In this document: positions 15,603 to 22,845 of the stretch, piece after piece | Position numbering within the stretch: position 1 is the first letter of the stretch | Layout: each line of letters opens with the position of its first letter | Assembly: GCA_023389745.1 (NCBI GenBank) | Contig: JAEWED010000195.1 | Coordinates: 1-36,401, forward strand | Source: Actinomycetes bacterium | GTDB taxonomy: Bacteria; Actinomycetota; Acidimicrobiia; Acidimicrobiales; Microtrichaceae | Length of the DNA: 36,401 bases | Direction: 5' to 3' | The notes under the pieces: generated by a model | The model's database searches: none | What the model was told of the DNA's origin: nothing | Seen by the model: the letters and a program-made list of their open reading frames with translations, nothing else | Position numbers and translations under genes: made by a program

Positions 15603-16712
15603 TCACTTGTAGCGGATGACCCCGCGGATGTTGTTGCCGTCGAGCATGTCCTTGAAGCCCTCGTTGATGTCCTCGAGCGCGTACTCGCGGGTCACCATGC
15701 CGGCCAGGTCGAGCTGACCGTTGCGGTACAGGTGCATGAGGCGGGGGATGTCCGACTGGGGGTTGGCGGAGCCGAAGATCGTGCCGACCAGCTGCTTCTC
15801 CATGAGCGTGAGGTCGCACAGCGAGATGCTGATCGACCCCTCGTCGGCCGGGTGGATGTTGGTCACCACGACACGCCCGCGCTTGGCGGCCAGCATCATG
15901 ATCGCGGCGATCTGGTCGCCGTCGCCGACGCCGACACAGCAGATGACCTTGTCGCACATGCGACCCCAGGTGATCTCGTTGATCAGCTCGTGCGCCTCGC
16001 CGATGCTGTTGGCGGTGTGGGTGGCGCCGAACTTGAGCGCCTGCTCCCGCTTGAACTCGACGGGGTCGATGGCGATGATGTTGCGCGCGCCGGCCAGACG
16101 GGCGCCCTGCACCGCGGCGGCACCGATGCCGCCGACGCCGATGACGGCGACGTTGTCGCCCGGCTTCACCTCGGCCGCGTAGACCGACGAGCCCCAGCCG
16201 GTGGTGACGCCGCAGCCGACCAGGCAGGCGAGCTCCAGCGGGATGTCCTTCTCGATCTTCACGCACGACATCTCGTTGACGACCGTGTGGCGACCGAAGG
16301 TGCCGAGGCACACCATGGTCCAGATGTCCTGGCCACGGGCGTGGTGCCGGCTGGTGCCGTCGAGCTGGGCACCCACGAGCAACGCCGCCCCGTTGTCGCA
16401 CAGGTTCGAGTGGCCGTCCGCACACGACGGACAGCGTCCGCACGCCGGCACGAAGCTGAACACGACGTGGTCGCCGGGCGCGACCGAGGTCACGCCCTCG
16501 CCGACCTCCATCACGATGCCCGAGCCCTCGTGCCCACCGATCAGCGGGGTGATGGCGGGCAGGTCGCCGGTGCGGGCGTGGTCGTCGGAGTGGCACATGC
16601 CCGAGGCGACCATCTCGACGAGCACCTCACCGGCCTTGGGCGGGTCGAGCTCGATCTCCTCGACGCTCCACTGGCCACCCGGCTCCCAGAGGATGGCTGC
16701 TTCGGTCTTCAT
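15603..16712 (-). CDS. NDMA-dependent (class III-like) zinc alcohol dehydrogenase
   Basis: A 369-residue medium-chain dehydrogenase. Catalytic zinc ligands: C40 in GMCHSDD, H61-E62 in GGHEGSG, and a Cys in LVGCGVTTGWG. The structural zinc site is C91, C94, C97 and C105 in ACGRCPSCADGHSNLC. The NAD site is VIGVGGIGAAAVQGARLAGA. The text (IKTEAAILW-like start, GTSRHHARGQDIWTMVCLGTF, NPQSDIPRLM) matches the actinobacterial NDMA-dependent family, whose tightly held NAD is recycled by a separate carrier, often the peptide cofactor mycofactocin. No mft genes are in the window. A strong palindrome in its promoter region suggests control by a TetR-type repressor. Confidence 0.88.
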   Translation of the reverse strand: MKTEAAILWEPGGQWSVEEIELDPPKAGEVLVEMVASGMCHSDDHARTGDLPAITPLIGGHEGSGIVMEVGEGVTSVAPGDHVVFSFVPACGRCPSCADGHSNLCDNGAALLVGAQLDGTSRHHARGQDIWTMVCLGTFGRHTVVNEMSCVKIEKDIPLELACLVGCGVTTGWGSSVYAAEVKPGDNVAVIGVGGIGAAAVQGARLAGARNIIAIDPVEFKREQALKFGATHTANSIGEAHELINEITWGRMCDKVICCVGVGDGDQIAAIMMLAAKRGRVVVTNIHPADEGSISISLCDLTLMEKQLVGTIFGSANPQSDIPRLMHLYRNGQLDLAGMVTREYALEDINEGFKDMLDGNNIRGVIRYK

Positions 16713-16777
16713 GTGGTCCCCCTGCTCAGGCGGTGGCCCGGTCGGGCCGCCTCGACAGCCCTGCAGGATAGGGACAA

Positions 16778-16793
16778 CGAGAACGTGTTCTCG
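16778..16793. promoter_or_regulatory. 16-bp palindromic operator upstream of the alcohol dehydrogenase
   Basis: CGAGAAC and GTTCTCG are perfect 7-bp arms around GT, 65 nt before the dehydrogenase ATG and 3 nt after the stop of the AI-2E permease gene. The core AACnnGTT is the core of actinobacterial TetR-family sites such as KstR's, but the outer T and A of the KstR motif are absent. On the minus strand it lies just upstream of TATCCT, a plausible -10 element. Confidence 0.6.
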
Positions 16794-16796
16794 AAA

Positions 16797-17918
16797 TCAG
16801 CCGCCCTCGACGACGTCCTCGGTGGCGCGTGGCGCGCCGACCACTTCCAGGGTCAGGTCGTCGCCGCTGCCCGTCGGTGACGCCCGCAGCTCGGCGGCGC
16901 AGTTGATGACCACCGCGGTGACCGGCACGGCGAGCAGCACGCCGACGAACCCGAAGAGCGACCCGCCGGCCGCGATGACGACGAGGATCACCGCAGGATG
17001 GATCTCGAGGGCGCGGCCGTAGACCAGCGGCGCGAGCAGGTCACCGTCGAACTGCTGCACCACGAACGCCACGACCAGCACGATCAGCGCCTGGGTCGGC
17101 CCGGCCGTCACCAGCGTCACCAGCACGGCGACCCCTCCGGCCACGACGGCGCCGACCAGGGGGACGAACGCGGCGGCGAAGGTCAGGATCATGATCGGCG
17201 CGACGAGCGTGCCGCCCACGGCCCAGACCGTCACGCCGATCGCGATGGACTCGACCGTTCCGAGCGCGGTCGAGCCGAGCAGGTAGCCGCCGAGGGTCTG
17301 CCAGATGCGCCGGCACAGGCGGTCCGCGACACCGCGTCGACCGGCGGGCAGCAGCGAACGACCCCAGGTGAGCGCCCGGGTGCCGTCCTTGAGCATGAAG
17401 AAGCTCAGCAGCAGCGACAGCACCGCGCCTGCGGCGATCGACGCGAGCAGGAACGCGCCGCTGGTCAGGGCGGACGACGACGAGCGCAGCAGGTCGGACC
17501 CGCGGTCGACGACCCATTCACGTGCATCGTCGATGTCGCCCTGGGTCAGGTCGAACGGCCCGTCCTCGACCAGCCAGGTCTGCAGGTCGTCGATGCCTTG
17601 GGTGACGGTCTCGCGCACGTCGTCGAACTGACCGGCGACGGCGGGCACGATGAACCACGTCGCCCCCGCGACGAGGGCCAGGAAGCCGAGCACCACGGCG
17701 AGCGAGGACAGCGCGGCGGGCACTCCTCGTGAGTGCAGCCACGCGGCGACCGGTTGCAGGGCTCGGGTCAACAGGAGCGCGACGGCGATCGGTAGTGCGA
17801 CGACGCTGAGCTGTCCGATGCCCCAGAGCACCACGGCGAGCGCGGCACCGATCACCAGGAACCGCCAGCTGTAGTCGGCGAGCCGGACGACGGTGGGGTG
17901 GATCGGACGCGAGGTCAC
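16797..17918 (-). CDS. AI-2E family (TqsA/YdiK/PerM-like) membrane transporter
   Basis: A 373-residue membrane protein. Two N-terminal hydrophobic hairpins (about 14-55 and 64-90) are followed by an extracytoplasmic amphipathic region (about 90-145; DDVRETVTQGIDDLQTWL). Further helices follow, with the family features FMLKDG and the GGYLLGSTALGTVESIAIG and PLVGAVVAGGVAVLV stretches, and the end VILVVIAAGGSLFGFVGVLLAVPVTAV. Members export small molecules or act as Na/H antiporters; the substrate is not predictable. The start is a GTG at 17918 with a weak ribosome-binding site. It lies 37 nt after the ACT-domain gene and may share its transcript. Confidence 0.85.
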   Translation of the reverse strand: MTSRPIHPTVVRLADYSWRFLVIGAALAVVLWGIGQLSVVALPIAVALLLTRALQPVAAWLHSRGVPAALSSLAVVLGFLALVAGATWFIVPAVAGQFDDVRETVTQGIDDLQTWLVEDGPFDLTQGDIDDAREWVVDRGSDLLRSSSSALTSGAFLLASIAAGAVLSLLLSFFMLKDGTRALTWGRSLLPAGRRGVADRLCRRIWQTLGGYLLGSTALGTVESIAIGVTVWAVGGTLVAPIMILTFAAAFVPLVGAVVAGGVAVLVTLVTAGPTQALIVLVVAFVVQQFDGDLLAPLVYGRALEIHPAVILVVIAAGGSLFGFVGVLLAVPVTAVVINCAAELRASPTGSGDDLTLEVVGAPRATEDVVEGG

Positions 17919-17955
17919 CCCTGAGCCGTACCCCCGGGGGTGATGGCCAAACGGG

Positions 17956-18417
17956 TCAGGTGCGGGTCCCGCCCTGGAGCGATCGGAGGACCTCGAGCGC
18001 GTCCGACCCGCGCTCCACCGGCACCAGCAGGTGGTCGTGGAAGTAGCCGGCGACGACGTTGCAGCTGATGCCCCGTCCCGCGAGCGCGCCCGACACCGCA
18101 GCGGTGAGGCCGACGGCCAGCAGCGACGAGTGCACGCGCAGCGTGATCCGCGACATCGGCGGCGGGTGCTCGGGCGTGCAGCCGAGCGCGAGTGCCTCGG
18201 GTAGGCGCTGCTCGTCGATGACCGCGGTGGTGCCCTCGTCCTCGACCACGGTGACGAGCGGCGCCAGCGGTCGTGGGTCGAGGTCGTGCGGACCGGTCAC
18301 GACGACGTACGTGGTGTCGTCGAGCTCCGGATCCATCGCGGCGATCAGCTCGGCGAGGTCGTCGCCGCCCGCGTGACCGGACCTGTCGGCGTCGCCCCCG
18401 CCACCCGGCAGGGTCAC
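17956..18417 (-). CDS. ACT-domain protein
   Basis: A 153-residue protein made of two ACT-like halves. The first has TTYVVVTGPHDLDPRPLAPLVTVVEDEGTTAVI; the second has SRITLRVHSSLLAVGLTAAVSGALAGRGISCNVVAGYFHDHLLVPVERGSDALEVL, the usual signature of the aspartate-kinase-like ACT_7 group. Such stand-alone ACT proteins probably bind amino acids or other small ligands. The GTG start overlaps the stop of the upstream pyrE as GTGA, so the two are translationally coupled; whether it regulates pyrimidine synthesis is unknown. A longer frame extending to 18831 is only the shadow of pyrE. Confidence 0.8.
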   Translation of the reverse strand: MTLPGGGGDADRSGHAGGDDLAELIAAMDPELDDTTYVVVTGPHDLDPRPLAPLVTVVEDEGTTAVIDEQRLPEALALGCTPEHPPPMSRITLRVHSSLLAVGLTAAVSGALAGRGISCNVVAGYFHDHLLVPVERGSDALEVLRSLQGGTRT

Positions 18418-19025
18418 CCGGTGACGCCCACCGGCACGATGCCCAGATCGCGATACGTGAACACGGGCAGGTACGTGACCCCGTGCTGCTCGAAGTACGC
18501 CGCCGCGATGTCGCTGCGGTCGACGAGGGTCACCGCGGCGACGACCGTCGCGCCGGTGTCGACGACCTTCTGGTGGGCCTGCTGGGCCGAGCCGCCCGTG
18601 GTGACGATGTCGTCGACGAGCAGCACCCGGACTCCCGGCCCGAGCTTGGCGCCTTCGACGAGCTGGTTGGTGCCGCGGCCCTTGGGCTGCTTGCGCACCA
18701 CGAACCACTCGTGGTCGTCGCGCAGGTGGGTGACGACGCCGTGCGCGAACTGGTCGGCGCCCAACGTGAGGCCGCCGACAGCGTCCCACTCGATGCCGGC
18801 CGCGGCGACCTGGCCGGCGATCACCCGACACGCCAGGTCGAGCGCCGAGCCGCGCGACAGCCCGGCCTTCGCATCGATGAAGTCCCGGCTCATCTCGCCC
18901 GAGGACAGCTCACGCGGCTCGTCGAACTGGATGAGCGCCCGGGTCCGGACGATCTCGAGCAGGGCCGCTCGGTCCGAGGCGTGTGCTGTTGCATCGAAAT
19001 CGGAGTCGTCGACGTCGGGGGCCAT
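18414..19025 (-). CDS. pyrE: orotate phosphoribosyltransferase
   Basis: A 203-residue type I phosphoribosyltransferase that joins orotate to PRPP in pyrimidine synthesis. The PRPP loop is VRVLLVDDIVTTGGSAQQA (about 143-161), with the two Asp residues and TTGG. Upstream is DAVGGLTLGADQFAHGVV and WFVVRKQPKGRGTNQLVEGA, whose RK..KxxG loop is characteristic of OPRT rather than hypoxanthine or adenine enzymes. The ATG at 19025 is preceded by GGAGG at only 2-nt spacing; no better start is evident. It is coupled to the ACT gene downstream. Confidence 0.82.
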   Translation of the reverse strand: MAPDVDDSDFDATAHASDRAALLEIVRTRALIQFDEPRELSSGEMSRDFIDAKAGLSRGSALDLACRVIAGQVAAAGIEWDAVGGLTLGADQFAHGVVTHLRDDHEWFVVRKQPKGRGTNQLVEGAKLGPGVRVLLVDDIVTTGGSAQQAHQKVVDTGATVVAAVTLVDRSDIAAAYFEQHGVTYLPVFTYRDLGIVPVGVTG

Positions 19026-19041
19026 GACCTCCGATCGTAGA

Positions 19042-19091
19042 CGGGTGCCCTCGCGCGCCGATCAGGCGGGTGCCCTGGAGCGCCGGTCAGC
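19042..19091. repeat. degenerate 25-bp repeat downstream of arsR-like gene
   Basis: Units 19042-19066 and 19067-19091 agree at about 20 of 25 positions. On the minus strand each contains TGAyCGGCGC then GGCACCCG. A more diverged third copy begins at the real ArsR stop (TGACGGGC at 19141-19134, then GGCACCCG). Confidence 0.6.
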
Positions 19092-19138
19092 AGGTGCCGG
19101 CCAGTCGTGTGTCGGCGGGTGCGGGTGCCGTCGGCCCG

Positions 19139-19492
19139 TCACGACGGGTCGTCGAAGAGCTCGGCCAGGCGGTGCAGGCGCCGGTCCCAGGCCGCACCGG
19201 TCTCGTCGATCCACTCGACCGCGCTGCGCAGGGGCACCGGGTCCGCCCGGTACTGCGTCTCGCGACCCTGGCGCTCGGCGACGACGAGCCCCGCTCGGTC
19301 CAGCACACCGAGGTGCTTCGACACCGCCTGTCGCGAGATCTCGCGCTCCGCGGCCAGGCGGGTCGCGGTCGTCGGGCCCAGGTCGGCGACCGCACGCAGC
19401 AGCTCGCGCCGTGTGCCGTCCGCGAGCGCGGCGAAGACCGCGTCGACCCGCGGTGGGTCGGAGCTCGGTACGTCGGAGCGGTCCGCGCTCAC
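19139..19492 (-). CDS. ArsR-family winged-helix repressor
   Basis: A 117-residue DNA-binding protein. The winged helix spans about 17-85: VFAALADGTRRELLRAV, TTATRLAAEREISRQAVSKHLGVLDRAGLVV (recognition helix) and a wing with AERQGRETQYRAD. No Cys or His cluster for metal sensing is visible. The tail (WIDETGAAWDRRLHRLAELFDD) matches the SRPBCC-associated ArsR subgroup. Its GTG start overlaps the stop of the upstream SRPBCC gene as GTGA. In the commoner order the regulator comes first; here the SRPBCC gene leads. It probably represses its own operon and perhaps the divergent clpP through the dyads between them. Confidence 0.88.
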   Translation of the reverse strand: MSADRSDVPSSDPPRVDAVFAALADGTRRELLRAVADLGPTTATRLAAEREISRQAVSKHLGVLDRAGLVVAERQGRETQYRADPVPLRSAVEWIDETGAAWDRRLHRLAELFDDPS

Positions 19493-19920
19493 ACCACGAC
19501 GAGACGGTGCTGCTCCAGCACCGCGCCCAGGGCGAGCAGGCAGCGGGTCCATCGGTCGCCCGACGATCCGTGGACCGATGCGTCCACCCGGTCACCGGCG
19601 TGCGACCCGCCGGGCAGGTCGAGCAGCGTCTCGCGGATGACGATCTGCGTGCCCGCCTCCTGGTCCTCGAGGTGCACGACGACCTCGCTGCAGCGCTCGG
19701 GATCGTCGACTGGCGACCAGCTCCAGCGCACGGCGCCGTCGGGCTCGATCCGGTGGTCCGAGACGCGCCGAGTCACGCCGTCGTCGGTGACGACGCGGGC
19801 GTGACCGTCGCCGAGGTCGGTCCAGGGGCCCAGCCACGCCGAGAGCAGCTCGGCGTCGAGCAGCGCCTCGCGCACCGTGTCGAGGTCGCCGGGGACGGTC
19901 GCGGATCGTTGGGTCTGCAT
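19489..19920 (-). CDS. SRPBCC (AHSA1/START-like) domain protein
   Basis: A 143-residue protein with the single-domain SRPBCC pattern: VPGDLDTVREALLDAELLSAWLGPWTDLGDG at the start, WSPVDDPERCSEVVVHLEDQEAGTQIVIRETL in the middle and a C-terminal amphipathic helix (DRWTRCLLALGAVLEQ). The fold encloses a hydrophobic pocket that binds small apolar ligands. The pairing with an overlapping ArsR gene is a recurrent two-gene module in Actinobacteria whose ligand is generally unknown. The ATG at 19920 was chosen because the SRPBCC fold begins within about ten residues of it; upstream open frame is antisense to clpP. Confidence 0.82.
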   Translation of the reverse strand: MQTQRSATVPGDLDTVREALLDAELLSAWLGPWTDLGDGHARVVTDDGVTRRVSDHRIEPDGAVRWSWSPVDDPERCSEVVVHLEDQEAGTQIVIRETLLDLPGGSHAGDRVDASVHGSSGDRWTRCLLALGAVLEQHRLVVV

Positions 19921-19924
19921 ATGT

Positions 19925-19988
19925 GCAACGTAGCGGTTGCGTGTCGATCTGTGAACCCGTACGCTCGGACACGCAACCAACAGGTTGC
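19925..19988. promoter_or_regulatory. two GCAAC/GTTGC dyads between the SRPBCC-arsR operon and clpP
   Basis: Site A: GCAAC (19925-19929) and GTTGC (19936-19940), 6-nt spacer. Site B: CGCAACC (19972-19978) and GGTTGCG (19983-19989), 4-nt spacer. The same half-site occurs four times in 64 bp, one dyad 5 nt from the SRPBCC start and the other 19 nt before the clpP start. This placement suits an ArsR-type repressor controlling both directions. Confidence 0.5.
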
Positions 19989-20007
19989 GCACAGCTCCGG
20001 AGGTCCC

Positions 20008-20616
20008 ATGCTCGTCCCCACCGTCCTGTTGTCCGGCCCCCAGGGTGAGCGGGCCTACGACCTGTACTCGCGGTTGCTGTCGGACCGCATCGTCTTCCTC
20101 GGCTCCGCGATCGACGACCAGGTCGCCAACCTGGTCGTCGGTCAGCTGCTGCACCTCGATGCCGAGCAGCCCGACCGACCGATCAGCCTCTACATCAACA
20201 GCCCCGGCGGCGAGATGACCGGCTTCTTCGCGATCGCCGACACGATGCAGTTCGTCTCGGCACCGGTGTCGACGATCTGCGTCGGCCAGGCGGCATCGGC
20301 CGCGGCGGTCCTGCTCGCCGCCGGTGAGCCGGGTCACCGGTACGCGCTGCCGAACTCGCGGGTGCTGCTGCACCAGCCGCACGGCGGCGCGCAGGGGCAG
20401 TCGGTCGACATCGAGATCCAGGTGCGCGAGATGGTGGAGATGCGCGAACGCATGGTCGAGATGCTCGTCGCGGCGACCGGCCAGGACGCGGCCCGGATCA
20501 CCGCGGACCTCGACCGTGACTTCATCCTGCGCGGCAAACAGGCGGTCGACTACGGCGTGATCGACCAGGTGCTGCCCTCGCGCAGGGTCGACGGTCAGCT
20601 CGCGACGGCCAGCTGA
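20008..20616 (+). CDS. clpP: ATP-dependent Clp protease proteolytic subunit (ClpP)
   Basis: A 202-residue serine peptidase. The catalytic triad is S97 in VGQAASAAAVLL, H122 in VLLHQPHGG and D171 in DLDRDFILRGKQAVDYGVID. Flanking family text includes RLLSDRIVFLGSAIDD and ISLYINSPGGEMTGFFAIADTM. ClpP barrels degrade proteins unfolded by ClpX or ClpC. No clpX and no second clpP is adjacent, so this is a stand-alone paralogue; the main clpP1P2-clpX locus is presumably elsewhere. The start has CGGAGG 4-5 nt before the ATG. Divergence from an SRPBCC-ArsR pair, with dyads close to the start, suggests repression by that ArsR. Confidence 0.94.
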   Translation: MLVPTVLLSGPQGERAYDLYSRLLSDRIVFLGSAIDDQVANLVVGQLLHLDAEQPDRPISLYINSPGGEMTGFFAIADTMQFVSAPVSTICVGQAASAAAVLLAAGEPGHRYALPNSRVLLHQPHGGAQGQSVDIEIQVREMVEMRERMVEMLVAATGQDAARITADLDRDFILRGKQAVDYGVIDQVLPSRRVDGQLATAS

Positions 20617-20640
20617 CCGCAGCGGGCCGGGACGGTCAGC
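20612..20640. terminator. hairpin carrying both convergent stop codons (clpP and the minus-strand gene)
   Basis: GCTGACCG (20612-20619) and CGGTCAGC (20633-20640) are perfect 8-bp complements with a 13-nt loop. The clpP stop (20614-20616) and the minus-strand stop (20636-20638) occupy mirror positions, as in the hairpin at 4298-4335. Confidence 0.55.
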
Positions 20641-21304
20641 CGGGCATCGTGGTCGACTCGCCGACCGGGACGGTCGTCTCGGCCGGGACCGAGGGATCGA
20701 CGACCCGCAGGCAGCCGTCGCCACCAGCGAAGGACACCTCGAGGGTCACGGTCTGGCCGGGGGCCACGTCGACGGTCACCGAACAGGGCAGGTCGCCCGT
20801 CAGGTCGGGGACCGAGGGCGGCGGCCCGGCGCCGACGTTCGCCTCGGCGCGGACCACGACGGTGCCGGCCGGCACCGTGCGGTGCAGCACGCCGTCGTAG
20901 TAGGCGTCGATGTCCGTCCTGCCGGCCTCGGCGAACTCCTCGGTCCACAGCGCCGCGCCGAGTGTCTCACCCTCGAGCGTCTCGAATCGCAGCCCGACCT
21001 CGAAGCCCTCGATGAAGATCCCGCCGGTCTCCTCGAGACGGACGTCGATCTGGCCGGTCCCGCCGGACTCGTCGCCGCCCGCCGCGACACCCTCAGGTGT
21101 CGCCGGCGAACGGTCCGCGTCGACGGTCTCGAGTGGATCGTCGCCGCCCGCGATCCACACGCCGACGGCGACCGCCACCGCGGCGAGGGCCACGAGGGCA
21201 AGGCCGGGTAGGAGCCGACGCAGTGCCGTCGGGCCCGGATCGACGGGCGTCGGTGGGGAGGAGCCGTCGCGGTTCGGGTCGTGGTTCACGTCGCCGGAGT
21301 CCAT
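20636..21304 (-). CDS. hypothetical single-pass membrane-anchored extracytoplasmic protein
   Basis: A 222-residue protein. A polar cytoplasmic N-terminus (1-27) and one helix (about 31-52; PGLALVALAAVAVAVGVWIAGG) lead to an acidic, Gly-rich linker and a beta-rich extracytoplasmic domain (about 84-200). Two Cys (DLPCSVTVDVAPGQTVTLEVSF and GDGCLRVV) could form a disulfide. I recognise no family. The gene is last in a run of six minus-strand genes starting with asnO, 61 nt after the metallo-hydrolase stop, so it may belong to the same transcript. Confidence 0.65.
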   Translation of the reverse strand: MDSGDVNHDPNRDGSSPPTPVDPGPTALRRLLPGLALVALAAVAVAVGVWIAGGDDPLETVDADRSPATPEGVAAGGDESGGTGQIDVRLEETGGIFIEGFEVGLRFETLEGETLGAALWTEEFAEAGRTDIDAYYDGVLHRTVPAGTVVVRAEANVGAGPPPSVPDLTGDLPCSVTVDVAPGQTVTLEVSFAGGDGCLRVVDPSVPAETTVPVGESTTMPG

Positions 21305-21365
21305 AGGTCCGTTCTGACGACGACACGCTCCGATCGGTTCCCACGAGTCGCAGGAGACCGTGTGC

Positions 21366-22334
21366 TCAGGCGCGGTAGGGCCGGAACGGTGTGAGCGTCG
21401 CGAGGCTCAGCGACGGGTCGACCCGGCGCACGTCGTCGACGAAGCCCGAGACGTCGATGTTGAGCGACAGGCCCATCGGCGCATCGATCGGTGCGAAGAA
21501 GTCGTCGAGATGGTGCGGCACCACGAGCGACGGATCGAATGTGGAGAGCATGCGCGGCGTGAAGCGGCGGGTCATCGAGCGCCCCGCGATGCAGCACAGC
21601 AGCAGGTCGACCGGCCCGAGGCGGTACTCGTCGTCGATCAGGTCCGCGCTGCCCAGGTGGTAGATCGTCGTGCCGTCCACCTCGATGTGGATGCCGTACA
21701 CCTGGCCGCAGCGGTACGCGCTGCTCGACAGCGAGTCGAGGGAGTCACACGTCAGCTCGCCGTCGGAGGGCACCGCGAGTCCGAGCACGAGCTTCGAGTG
21801 CCGGCTCGGCACGAAGCGCACGGTGAACGGACCGATCTCGTAGACGGCCTGCGGGTCGACCTCGACGGCGGTGTCGGCCAGGCCGTGCAGCCCCAGCAGC
21901 CGCACCACGTTCGAGGAGCCGTAGACGGCGGCGCCGCGGCGGGCGAGCTCGGGCACGTCCATCGCGTGGTCGAAGTGGCAGTGCCCGAGGAGCACGGCAT
22001 CCGCGTCCGGCGCGAGCCGGGCCACCACGTCGGGGTCGGTCCGCACGCTGGGCGAGCCGAGTGTCTCGCCGAGGCTCCGACGGGTCAGGAACGGGTCGAT
22101 CAGGATCGTCGTGCCCTCGCAGCTCAGGCGGAACCCGGCGGTGCCGAGCCACTCGAGGCTCACGCCTGCCGGCAGCACCCGCTCGCCACGACGGAGCAGG
22201 TCGAGCTCGGCCAGCACGGCGTGGTCCTCGGCGGCGCTGCGCCCCGCCCCGTGTCGCGCGTACAACCCCTCGAGGGCCGAGAGCAGGCCGTCACGCACTC
22301 GGTTCGTCGATCGAGGGGGCTTCGTCGCCGGCAT
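21366..22334 (-). CDS. metallo-beta-lactamase-fold hydrolase, UlaG-like
   Basis: A 322-residue protein. After an N-terminal helical segment, the MBL fold starts at about residue 58 (VSLEWLGTAGFRLSCEGTTILIDPFL). Metal ligands are H118, H120, D122 and H123 in GHCHFDH, H179 in VPSRHSK, an Asp in HLGSADLI and a later His in VVPHHLDDFF. The pattern of a strand with GTAGF then IDPF is that of the UlaG-like (lactonase) branch rather than true beta-lactamases. The substrate is unknown. It lies 18 nt after a PIN/NYN-like gene and downstream of the NAGGN operon; a link to osmolyte metabolism is possible but unproven. Confidence 0.8.
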   Translation of the reverse strand: MPATKPPRSTNRVRDGLLSALEGLYARHGAGRSAAEDHAVLAELDLLRRGERVLPAGVSLEWLGTAGFRLSCEGTTILIDPFLTRRSLGETLGSPSVRTDPDVVARLAPDADAVLLGHCHFDHAMDVPELARRGAAVYGSSNVVRLLGLHGLADTAVEVDPQAVYEIGPFTVRFVPSRHSKLVLGLAVPSDGELTCDSLDSLSSSAYRCGQVYGIHIEVDGTTIYHLGSADLIDDEYRLGPVDLLLCCIAGRSMTRRFTPRMLSTFDPSLVVPHHLDDFFAPIDAPMGLSLNIDVSGFVDDVRRVDPSLSLATLTPFRPYRA

Positions 22335-22352
22335 CTCGTGCTCCCCGTGGGC

Positions 22353-22811
22353 TCAGCCCGCCGCTCGCTTGCGACGGTGGTGGCGCGGGTTGGCCGAGGC
22401 GGTCACCGCGGTCGGCGCCGCGCCGGCGAGGTCGAACACGAAGCGCTCACCGACCCGTTGCAGCCGAGCGATCGCGCAGTCCTGCACGGCCCGGTCGGTG
22501 ACGACCACCACCGAGATCTGCCGCGCGACCGCGCAGCGAACCGCGGCCGTGATGAAGCCGACGTGCCCCTCTCGGGTGCCGGCGGGCGCGAGCACGATGC
22601 GCTGGTGGTTGATCTCCTCGTCGAGCAACGCCTGGTCACCCGACGACAGCGCCCACTTGAGGGCGGGGTCGCCCACGATCGCGACGACGGACCGGGGTGC
22701 CTGTGCGCGCAGGTCGGCGACCGCGGCGCGCAGTTGTTCGAACGACGGTGTCACCCGCCGCCAGCCGGCCACGGTGTCGGCGTCGACGATCACGACATCG
22801 GGATCAGCCAT
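22353..22811 (-). CDS. hypothetical protein, possible NYN/PIN-like nuclease fold
   Basis: A 152-residue soluble protein. Strand 1 ends VVIVDADTVAGW, comparable to the VDGxNVA opening of NYN (Zc3h12a-like) RNases. Then come a helix, VVAIVGDPAL, a helix with DEEI, RIVLAPAGTREGHVGFITAAVRCAVA, and a strand VVVVTDRAVQD comparable to VVSNDR. Acidic residues D10, D48 and D106 would be the active-site set. The usual pair of Asp before the second helix is replaced by REGH, so activity is doubtful. A basic tail (NPRHHRRKR) could bind nucleic acid. It sits 34 nt after the M42 peptidase and 18 nt before the metallo-hydrolase. The family assignment is inference. Confidence 0.5.
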   Translation of the reverse strand: MADPDVVIVDADTVAGWRRVTPSFEQLRAAVADLRAQAPRSVVAIVGDPALKWALSSGDQALLDEEINHQRIVLAPAGTREGHVGFITAAVRCAVARQISVVVVTDRAVQDCAIARLQRVGERFVFDLAGAAPTAVTASANPRHHRRKRAAG

Positions 22812-22845
22812 GGGAGCACGCTAGGGGGTCCGACAGCGGGCCCGG

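Noticed and set aside
18286..20007. Upstream part of a 776-codon plus-strand frame that ends as ClpP
   Set aside because: Only the last 202 codons are ClpP; the rest is antisense to pyrE, arsR and the SRPBCC gene. The ATG at 20008 with CGGAGG is the true start.
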